Notes under the pieces: model-generated | The model's input: the letters and a program-made list of their open reading frames with translations, nothing else | The model's database searches: none | Told to the model about the DNA's origin: nothing | Source of the DNA: Bacillus sp. FJAT-28004 | GTDB taxonomy: Bacteria > Bacillota > Bacilli > Paenibacillales > Paenibacillaceae | Direction of reading: 5' to 3' | NCBI RefSeq assembly: GCF_001280845.1 | Contig: NZ_LGHP01000001.1 | Coordinates: 4,619,132-4,683,131 of the forward strand | DNA: 64,000 nucleotides | In this document: in pieces, positions 34,725-41,580 of the stretch | How the letters are laid out: every line of letters starts with the position of its first letter | Position numbering within the stretch: position 1 is the stretch's first letter | Translations under genes and position numbers: made by a program

Positions 34725-35690
34725 ATGAACAAAGTGTCTGCAGCCATAAACAAAAAAGAAAGGTTTAGGCTAAACGTGACGCAGAAGAGGGACTTGATGG
34801 GCTGGGTTTTTGTCAGTCCTTTCGTACTCGGATTTCTCCTGCTGTTTCTCGGTATATTTATTGATTCCTTCCGATTCAGCTTTATGGAAGTGAATATCTT
34901 AACGCAAGGCGGGTATTCTGAGAAATTCATCGGTTTGGATAATTATCACAAAATTTTAAGAGTGGACCCCGTCTTTAACAAGCAGCTTTACGATGCCGTA
35001 CAAAACATGTTATTCGATATTCCGATTGTCGTTATGTACAGCTTATTTATTGCTGTTTTGTTAAATATGAAGATGAAGGGTAGAGCAATCTTTAGAGCGA
35101 TTTTCTTCGTACCCGTTATTTTGTCCACAGGTATTATTGATAAAGCAGATTTGAGCAACTCCATTATGAATGCATATCAGAGCATTCCAGGCCTCGATAC
35201 CGGCGCTTCTATCGTTGGAGAATCGGCAGGCGGGATGTTCAGCAATCTAGAACTGAAAAAGTATATGTTCCAAATGCTCGATTTCAGCCCTGCACTCGTT
35301 AATATAACGGTGGGTGCTGCGGAAAATATATTTGCTGTCATTAATAGTTCAGGTGTACAAATTCTTATTTTCTTAGCGGGTTTGCAGGCTATCTCGTCCT
35401 CCATTTATGAATCGGCAAAGATCGAGGGTTGTTCCGCTTGGGAGTGCTTTTGGAAAATAACATTCCCATTGATCAGCCCCTTGATATTGGTCAATATCAT
35501 TTACTCGATTATTGATTCCTTTACGGGGAGCAAAAACCAGATCATGGGCAGTATTACAAACGCGATGAGGGTGGGTCAATATGGGACGGCCTCAGCAATG
35601 GCTTGGATCTATTTCCTGGTGGCAGCGATATTCCTTGTTGTCATAGGTTTTGTCGTCAGCAGATTTGTTTTTTATCAGAATAGGGAGTGA
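34725..35690 (+). CDS. Sugar ABC permease, UgpA type (second pair)
   Basis: A 321-residue permease, first helix at about 25-47 (LMGWVFVSPFVLGFLLLFLG). It has an enlarged extracytoplasmic loop at about 140-200 (SIMNAYQSIPGLDTGA ... GMFSNLELKKYMFQML), longer than in the first-pair homologue and possibly a docking surface. The EAA loop is YESAKIEGCSAWECFWKITFP. GAGGAGGAG precedes the ATG. It makes a second full channel with the next gene, giving the locus two importers for two binding proteins. Confidence 0.92.
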   Translation: MNKVSAAINKKERFRLNVTQKRDLMGWVFVSPFVLGFLLLFLGIFIDSFRFSFMEVNILTQGGYSEKFIGLDNYHKILRVDPVFNKQLYDAVQNMLFDIPIVVMYSLFIAVLLNMKMKGRAIFRAIFFVPVILSTGIIDKADLSNSIMNAYQSIPGLDTGASIVGESAGGMFSNLELKKYMFQMLDFSPALVNITVGAAENIFAVINSSGVQILIFLAGLQAISSSIYESAKIEGCSAWECFWKITFPLISPLILVNIIYSIIDSFTGSKNQIMGSITNAMRVGQYGTASAMAWIYFLVAAIFLVVIGFVVSRFVFYQNRE

Positions 35691-35695
35691 TGGAT

Positions 35696-36637
35696 ATGCG
35701 GACTAAATACTTAAATCTGCATGTAGTAAATGGCTTGTTCTGGTCGGTTATTCGCTATTTGCTTCTCATTGGGCTTGCGTTTCTTATCTTGTATCCGCTG
35801 CTCGTAAAGCTTTCTAATAGCTTTATGAGCCCACAGGATCTAATAGATGGTACGGTACGTTTTATTCCCAGACAGTTTACATGGTTTAACTACCAAACGG
35901 TAATTGAATATACTTCATTTTTTAAAGGGTTGTGGAATACGTTCGGTATTTCCCTGCTGAGCGGTGTTCTTCAGATGCTTGTTTGTACGATGGTTGGGTA
36001 TGGGCTCGCGCGGTTTAATTTTAAGGGCAGAGGCATCGTATTTGCTTTGGTGGTGCTGACCATTCTCATTCCTCCGCAAACCTACATGATTTCACTGTAT
36101 ATGAAATTCAGCTTTTTCGATATCTTCGGTTTACTGTCTTCTGTTACAGGCGGGACCGTTAGGCTAATGGATTCGGTGTGGCCGATGGCGATCCTATCGA
36201 TTATCGGTTTTGGATTTAAAAACGGACTATATATTTTGATTATGCGGCAATATTTCAAGAACATACCGAAAGAGCTGGAGGAAGCGGCATATGTGGACGG
36301 TTCGGGCTTGTTTCGGACGTACAGCATGATTATCCTTCCACTTTCGATATCCATGATGATTACTGTTTTTGTATTCTCCTTTTCGTGGCAGTGGACGGAT
36401 AGCTACTATTCCTCCATGTTCTTTAGCCAAATCAAGCTGTTATCGAACTCTCTGCTTGTAGGGTTCCAAGGCTTAATGCTTGATGGGGCAACCATAGGGT
36501 TGAAACCAGGGCAGCCGTTGACTTCTACTTTAACGAACACGATGTCGTTGTTAATTATCATTCCGTTAATCATTTTGTATTTGTTTGCACAAAAGTATCT
36601 CGTTGAGGGTATAGAGCATAGCGGAATTGTTGGTTAG
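35696..36637 (+). CDS. Sugar ABC permease, UgpE type (second pair)
   Basis: A 313-residue permease with six helices and an EAA loop LEEAAYVDGSGLFRTYSMIILP. GGGAG at 35683-35687 sits eight bases before the ATG at 35696, so I prefer it over the GTG at 35687 or ATG at 35690 that overlap the upstream stop. It is the partner of the preceding permease and is followed 37 bases later by a GH76 lipoprotein in the same transcript. Confidence 0.91.
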   Translation: MRTKYLNLHVVNGLFWSVIRYLLLIGLAFLILYPLLVKLSNSFMSPQDLIDGTVRFIPRQFTWFNYQTVIEYTSFFKGLWNTFGISLLSGVLQMLVCTMVGYGLARFNFKGRGIVFALVVLTILIPPQTYMISLYMKFSFFDIFGLLSSVTGGTVRLMDSVWPMAILSIIGFGFKNGLYILIMRQYFKNIPKELEEAAYVDGSGLFRTYSMIILPLSISMMITVFVFSFSWQWTDSYYSSMFFSQIKLLSNSLLVGFQGLMLDGATIGLKPGQPLTSTLTNTMSLLIIIPLIILYLFAQKYLVEGIEHSGIVG

Positions 36638-36673
36638 CCAATTTGAATAGGGCAAGCAGAAGGGAAGGATGAG

Positions 36674-37792
36674 GTGGGATTCATCAAAAGTATATGCGTA
36701 ATTCTCGTAGGCAGCCTTTTTCTGACAGGCTGCAGCGGAAATGAGGAGCGTATGGAAATATACAACAACGAGGCTGAATGGGCAGAGGAAATGTTCATTA
36801 AACATTATTGGAACGAGAATGGAAAGCTCATGAATAATGCTTATCCATATGATCAAGAACGAGAGGGAAACCTAAACTATTGGTGGAAGGCTCATGCAGT
36901 AGATGCCATGATGGACGGATATGATCGAACGGGTGACATTGCGTATACCGATAGGGCAGAAAATATTGTGAAGAGTATCATTAAGAAAAACGGATCGCTG
37001 TTTAATGAGTTTTACGATGATATGGAGTGGCTTGCTCTATCAGCGTTGAGGCTTTATGATGCGACCGGAAATGAAACGGTCAAAAACTATGTGTTGAAGC
37101 TGTGGAAAGATATTAAGACAGCATGGTGGACGGATGAGCTCGGCGGCCTTGCGTGGAAAAAGGACCAACGATACAGCCGAAATGCATGCTCCAACGCGCC
37201 GGCAGCCATCTTGGCTGCAAGATTGTATCAGCATTTTGGCGATGAAGAGGACTTGGAGTGGGCTAAAAAGATATATGATTGGCAAAAAGAGTATTTGGTT
37301 GATCCCGAAAGCGGGCTTGTTTATGATGGCCTTAAGCTAGAGGATAATGGTGATCTTAACGTCAATAAAAAATGGATTTTCACCTACAATCAAGGCACTT
37401 ATATCGGAGCAGCAGTGGAGCTTTATAAGATTACAAAGGACAAAACCTATTTGGCAGATGCGGAGAAGACGGCTGCCTCGGCTATGAAATACCATGTGAA
37501 TGCTGAGACAGGCATAATGAAAGAAGAGGGCACAGGCGACGGAGGTTTGTTCAAAGGCATACTTATTCGCTATTTGACCGAGTTGTATGAGGTTAACGGG
37601 AGCAGTGCCATAAAAGAAATGATCTATCTTAACGCGGATACTTTGCTCTCGAAAGGCAGCACCAAGGAAGTAGGTTTGTTTGGAACGGCTTGGGATAAAC
37701 CTCATCAAGAGCCCCTTGACATATCCGTGCAATTAAGCGGAGTGTTCTTAATAGAGGCTGCTGCAAAAATAGAAAGACTAGATGCGAAATAA
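36674..37792 (+). CDS. GH76 endo-alpha-1,6-mannanase, lipoprotein
   Basis: A 372-residue family 76 enzyme, an (alpha/alpha)6 barrel that cuts alpha-1,6-mannan backbones. The signal peptide ends in lipobox FLTGC (about residues 16-20), so it is surface-anchored. The catalytic Asp pair is D115-D116 in FYDDMEW. Other hallmarks are YWWKAHAVDAMMDGY, GGLAWKKDQ, NAPAAILAARLY, FTYNQGTYIGAAVELY and DGGLFKGILIRYL. The start is GTG at 36674 after AGGGAAGGA. As a tethered enzyme it would produce oligosaccharides beside the binding proteins. Confidence 0.93.
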   Translation: MGFIKSICVILVGSLFLTGCSGNEERMEIYNNEAEWAEEMFIKHYWNENGKLMNNAYPYDQEREGNLNYWWKAHAVDAMMDGYDRTGDIAYTDRAENIVKSIIKKNGSLFNEFYDDMEWLALSALRLYDATGNETVKNYVLKLWKDIKTAWWTDELGGLAWKKDQRYSRNACSNAPAAILAARLYQHFGDEEDLEWAKKIYDWQKEYLVDPESGLVYDGLKLEDNGDLNVNKKWIFTYNQGTYIGAAVELYKITKDKTYLADAEKTAASAMKYHVNAETGIMKEEGTGDGGLFKGILIRYLTELYEVNGSSAIKEMIYLNADTLLSKGSTKEVGLFGTAWDKPHQEPLDISVQLSGVFLIEAAAKIERLDAK

Positions 37793-37803
37793 ATGATATA
37801 AAA

Positions 37804-37845
37804 GAAGAGGAGCGACGGCAACGCAGTTGCTCCTCTTCGTATTTT
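37804..37845 (+). terminator. Terminator after the GH76 lipoprotein gene
   Basis: GAAGAGGAGC (37804-37813) pairs with GCTCCTCTTC (37829-37838), with a short weak T run (GTATTTT). Probably ends the importer transcript. Confidence 0.75.
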
Positions 37846-37851
37846 CACATA

Positions 37852-37891
37852 TTGATGTCGCGATAATAAAGATGTATAGTTGATATATCAA
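37852..37891 (+). promoter_or_regulatory. Promoter and operator of the GntR-LacI regulator
   Basis: TTGATG (37852-37857) and TATAGT (37875-37880) are 17 bases apart. The perfect 12-bp palindrome TTGATATATCAA at 37880-37891 overlaps the end of the -10 and would block transcription when bound. Its TGATAT half-site resembles the TGACATAT repeats at the two mannan promoters. Confidence 0.65.
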
Positions 37892-37917
37892 GATACTATG
37901 ACAAGGCAGGTCTGCTG

Positions 37918-39060
37918 ATGGAAAATCCTCTATATGAACAAATTTTCAATTACATTTTTCAAAAGATCAATGATGGTGAGTTGAAGAAGGGAGAACGTGT
38001 TCCATCGGAGAAAGAACTCGCTGCCCACTTTAACGTTAGCCGAATTACATCCAAAAAAGCATTGGAGATGCTCTCGCAATATAAACTCATTGAGAGAATA
38101 CAAGGGAAGGGCTCTTTTGTTGCCGAGGTCTTGCCCGATTTGCAAGAAACGAAGCTGCAGAAGCAGACGGAAAGCGTGGAAGTGAAGCCGGAAATTGAGG
38201 AAGTACGCATTGTTGGTGTGGTGCTGCCCGATTTTGGAGATTCTTTCGGTGCTGATCTTATACGAGGAATAGAGGAACAATGCTCGATAAGCGGCTGTGT
38301 GATGATGATGAAGCTGACGTACGATAATCGTGAGGTAGAGGAGTCGGCCATTCGTGAATTTGTAAAGCTCGGAGTAGATGGGATTATCGTATTCCCGGGT
38401 CATGGAGAACACTATAATGCCGAAGTGCTTAGACTCGTATTAGACGGCTTCCCGATCGTATTGGTAGATAGATATTTGAAGGGCATTGCTGCAAGCGCGG
38501 TGTATACAGATAATAGGAAGGCCGCTTCTGACCTTACTAACCTATTGCTGGAACAAGAGGGAAGGCATATTGGCTTCTTATCTACGCCCGCTGACAATAC
38601 GACGACTATTGAAGATAGGATACAAGGTTTTAACGATGCGTGTATGCAGCGAGGATTTACACCTAAACCTGAGCATATCATGACGAATCTATACAGCTCT
38701 TTGCCGCAGTCGTTTGAAACGATTAAAGTGCAGTATGATTTTGAGACGGTACGACATTTCGTGGATATTAATAAGGATCTTAATGCGTATGTAGTCACGG
38801 AATACAACCTCGCACTCATATTGCGTGAAGTGCTGTTGTCCTTAGAAAAACGGATTCCGGAAGACTATCAGATTGTTTGCTTTGACTCTCCTAGTCAGCC
38901 GTTTGGCGATTACTTGTTTACTCATGTTCGTCAGAACGAGCGTGATACAGGTAGGAAAGCAGTAGAAATACTGCTGCGTGTTTGGAATAATGAGGTTACG
39001 GAATTAAACAATATCGTGGAACACGAGATTGTTCAAGGCAAATCAACCGTATCTATCTAA
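37918..39060 (+). CDS. GntR-LacI hybrid transcriptional regulator of the mannan locus
   Basis: A 380-residue cytoplasmic regulator. Residues 1-70 are a GntR winged helix (LYEQIFNYIFQKINDGEL, KGERVPSEKELAAHFNVSR, IQGKGSFV). From about 95 it has a LacI-type sugar-binding domain (RIVGVVLPDFGDSFG, DGIIVFPGHGEH, RHIGFLSTPADN, VCFDSP). This is the AraR-like architecture. It lies among the GH76 genes with its own promoter and palindromic operator. AAGGCAGG precedes the ATG at 37918. Likely targets are its own promoter and those at 22070 and 39160; the inducer is presumably mannose or a manno-oligosaccharide. Confidence 0.88.
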   Translation: MENPLYEQIFNYIFQKINDGELKKGERVPSEKELAAHFNVSRITSKKALEMLSQYKLIERIQGKGSFVAEVLPDLQETKLQKQTESVEVKPEIEEVRIVGVVLPDFGDSFGADLIRGIEEQCSISGCVMMMKLTYDNREVEESAIREFVKLGVDGIIVFPGHGEHYNAEVLRLVLDGFPIVLVDRYLKGIAASAVYTDNRKAASDLTNLLLEQEGRHIGFLSTPADNTTTIEDRIQGFNDACMQRGFTPKPEHIMTNLYSSLPQSFETIKVQYDFETVRHFVDINKDLNAYVVTEYNLALILREVLLSLEKRIPEDYQIVCFDSPSQPFGDYLFTHVRQNERDTGRKAVEILLRVWNNEVTELNNIVEHEIVQGKSTVSI

Positions 39061-39088
39061 CATCAGAATGTACAAAGGGTCGATTCTT

Positions 39089-39128
39089 AGAGCTGCCATT
39101 ATGGCTCTTTGAAGGGCCTTTTTTTTGT
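39089..39128 (+). terminator. Terminator after the GntR-LacI gene
   Basis: AGAGCTGCCAT pairs with ATGGCTCT, followed by TTGAAGGGCC and eight T residues (39119-39126). Confidence 0.8.
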
Positions 39129-39154
39129 TATGAAATATTATGAAATGTCGAACA

Positions 39155-39210
39155 TGACATATTGACATATTGATATGCTGAATATAGTATATTATGTGAA
39201 AGCGCATTCT
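39155..39210 (+). promoter_or_regulatory. Promoter of the second GH76 operon: TGACATAT repeats, -10, cre
   Basis: TGACATAT units start at 39155, 39163 and 39171 (third TGATATGC). TATAGT lies at 39183-39188 and a cre site TGAAAGCGCATTCT at 39197-39210 (13 of 14 to consensus). From the 39163 unit, the -10 is at +20 and the cre at +34, exactly as from 22071 in the GH125 promoter. Confidence 0.75.
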
Positions 39211-39240
39211 TTTAATGACTTGAAATGGAGGATTATAACG

Positions 39241-40290
39241 ATGACGAATGAAGTGAAAACTACGAACTGGGAAATGAGAGCAGAGCAGGCTCAACGAACG
39301 CTGGACTCACGGTTTTGGAACTCAAGTATTAGTATGTACGACATCAAGACGCCATGTCCTGACGGGGCATGCAACACCATTTTCCATTATTGGTGGATGG
39401 CCCATGCTGTTGAAACGCTGGTAGATGGATGGAACCGCACGGGTGATTCCATTTATAAGCAACGGCTCGCTATGCTTCACCAAGGTCTTCTAGAGAGAAA
39501 CGGCGGAGAATGGCCGAACAATCTATATGACGATATGGAATGGATGGCGATCGGCTGGCTTCGCGCTTATATGATCGATAAAGATGAAACATATGCTGAG
39601 ACTGCGAAATTGTTGTGGGAGGACATCAAGACGGGATGGAATGACCACGTCGGCGGCGGAATTGCTTGGCAGAAAACACAGCTTGATTATAAAAACACGC
39701 CTGCTAATGCTCCTGCTGCTATCTTAGCCGCACGTCTATATCAGGTGTTTGGGAAAGAGGAAGATTTAGAGTGGGCTCTGAAAATTTATAATTGGCTGAA
39801 AGCTGTGCTCGTCGATCCAGAAACGGGCTTCGTTTGGGATGGTGCTAACCGTCTTAGCGACGGGGCAATCGACAAGGATTGGAAATTTACATACTGTCAG
39901 GGAGTGTTCATCGGTGCGGCAGTTGAACTTTACCGGATTACAGGTGACAACAGTTACCTCGAAGACGCCATTCGGACATGGAATGCTTCCATTGCTGAGT
40001 TCACAACATTGCTTCCAGCAGAAGGCGGTGGTGACGCAGGATTGTTTAAAGGAATTTTTGTTCGATATGCAGGCGAGTTAGCTGAGGTGATGGACGACGG
40101 GCGTGAAGTGATTGATGTATTGTACTCCAATGCGTCCTCTTTATGGAACAGCGCATCTAATCGCGGCGAGATCTTGTTCAGCAAACGATGGGATGAATCT
40201 AATGAAGCAGATATAGAGCTAAGCACGCAGCTCAGCGGTGTTATTCTGCTCGAAACGGCAGCGGCATTGGAGAAATCAGGGTTATTGTAG
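39241..40290 (+). CDS. GH76 alpha-1,6-mannanase, cytoplasmic paralogue
   Basis: A 349-residue family 76 enzyme with no signal peptide. The catalytic Asp pair is D97-D98 in LYDDMEW. It shares YWWMAHAVETLVDGW, GGGIAWQKTQ, NAPAAILAARLYQ, FTYCQGVFIGAAVELY and DAGLFKGIFVRY with the lipoprotein paralogue. An intracellular endo-mannanase fits processing of imported manno-oligosaccharides before GH125 trims them. GGAG before the ATG at 39241 sets the start; an ATG at 39175 lies inside the promoter. It has its own regulated promoter and heads an operon with the secreted GH76. Confidence 0.92.
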   Translation: MTNEVKTTNWEMRAEQAQRTLDSRFWNSSISMYDIKTPCPDGACNTIFHYWWMAHAVETLVDGWNRTGDSIYKQRLAMLHQGLLERNGGEWPNNLYDDMEWMAIGWLRAYMIDKDETYAETAKLLWEDIKTGWNDHVGGGIAWQKTQLDYKNTPANAPAAILAARLYQVFGKEEDLEWALKIYNWLKAVLVDPETGFVWDGANRLSDGAIDKDWKFTYCQGVFIGAAVELYRITGDNSYLEDAIRTWNASIAEFTTLLPAEGGGDAGLFKGIFVRYAGELAEVMDDGREVIDVLYSNASSLWNSASNRGEILFSKRWDESNEADIELSTQLSGVILLETAAALEKSGLL

Positions 40291-40323
40291 AGTAACTTAA
40301 TTATATCCTTGGGAGGTATAAGT

Positions 40324-41475
40324 ATGAATAAACCGAAATCTTTAAAGACGACCCGTTTTGTTGCATTGTTGATTGCTATTTTATTAATTACGTCTAGTCA
40401 AAGTGTCTGGGCAAAACCGAATAAAAATCAAAATGCAGAGCGGGCTGAAGCGGCTTATCAGGCACTACAAACCTACTTCTACCAGCCGGATACTAAACTC
40501 TACAAAGAAAGCAGTCCTCATACAGGCAACAATAAGTATTCTTATGTGTGGCCTTATGGGGCTGCTATGCAGTCCACAGTAGCTCTTGCGAAAATGCCTG
40601 AGATCGGTGAAAAGTACAAAACAGATATTCAAGATCGTCTAGACGGCCTTGCCGCTTATTGGAATGACACGAAAGCACCTTTTGGTTATGACTCCTACGT
40701 GCGCGCACCGCTAGGCGGCGGGGGAGATAAGTTTTACGATGATAATGATTGGATCGCAATTGAACTTATTAAGATCTATCATATCACTGGTGATGTAAGC
40801 GCTTTAGACAGAGCGAAGGAACTATTTGAGCTTCAAGTATTCGGTTGGGATACTGATCCTTCCCATGCTTGCCCTGGCGGAGTATTTTGGACGCAGGCAT
40901 CATGGAGCAAAGACCGAAACACAGTATCGAATGCGCCAGCCGCTCAAATTGGGTTGTATTTATATGAAATTACCAAGGATGCGCACTACTTAGACTGGGC
41001 GAAGAAAATGTACAACTGGGTGAATGATTGCATGCAGGCACCTAATGGACTTTATTGGGACCACATTGACTTGAACGGAAATATTGATAAAACACAATGG
41101 TCTTACAATCAAGGTACGATGATCGGTGCAAGTGTGCTGTTGTACAAGGCAACAGGTGAAAAGGCTTATTTGAACAAGGCAGAGAGCATCGCTGATGCGG
41201 CTATTAAATACTATGGAAGCTCTCGCATTTATACCCAGCCCATCGTGTTTAATTCAATCTTCTTCGAAAATCTGCTTATGTTGGATGACATGAACAAAAA
41301 ACCGAAGTATACGGATTATGTACAGGACTATGCGGATGAGGTTTGGAAGACGCTGCGCAACCCGGAGACGGGAGTAGTGGAAATTGACCCTAGACGCTCT
41401 ACCGAACTATTAGAGCAGGCAGCATTCGTTACAATCAACGCACATCTTGCAGTGGATAAGAAAAAGAAAGATTAA
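40324..41475 (+). CDS. GH76 family alpha-mannanase, secreted paralogue
   Basis: A 383-residue secreted enzyme. The signal peptide spans about 1-35 (FVALLIAILLITSSQSVWA) without a lipobox. The GH76 barrel carries the Asp pair D139-D140 in FYDDNDW. It also has YSYVWPYGAAMQSTVAL, CPGGVFWTQ, NAPAAQIGLYLYE and WSYNQGTMIGASVLLY. It is clearly more divergent than the other two paralogues, so its fine specificity may differ. GGGAGG precedes the ATG at 40324, 33 bases after the cytoplasmic GH76. It would start backbone cleavage outside the cell. Confidence 0.9.
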   Translation: MNKPKSLKTTRFVALLIAILLITSSQSVWAKPNKNQNAERAEAAYQALQTYFYQPDTKLYKESSPHTGNNKYSYVWPYGAAMQSTVALAKMPEIGEKYKTDIQDRLDGLAAYWNDTKAPFGYDSYVRAPLGGGGDKFYDDNDWIAIELIKIYHITGDVSALDRAKELFELQVFGWDTDPSHACPGGVFWTQASWSKDRNTVSNAPAAQIGLYLYEITKDAHYLDWAKKMYNWVNDCMQAPNGLYWDHIDLNGNIDKTQWSYNQGTMIGASVLLYKATGEKAYLNKAESIADAAIKYYGSSRIYTQPIVFNSIFFENLLMLDDMNKKPKYTDYVQDYADEVWKTLRNPETGVVEIDPRRSTELLEQAAFVTINAHLAVDKKKKD

Positions 41476-41498
41476 ATAACTATATTATTTGTTTTTTA

Positions 41499-41529
41499 GG
41501 TGGCGCCTTAGGATAACCCCTAAGGCACC
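41499..41529 (+). terminator. Hairpin after the secreted GH76 gene
   Basis: GCCTTAGG (41505-41512) pairs with CCTAAGGC (41519-41526), extended by GGTG/CACC. No T run follows, so it may be a weak terminator or a stability element before the GH78 gene. Confidence 0.55.
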
Positions 41530-41580
41530 CCTATCTTATCTAGGTTCACATACACTTTATGCAAATGAAGGAGTGTCTAC

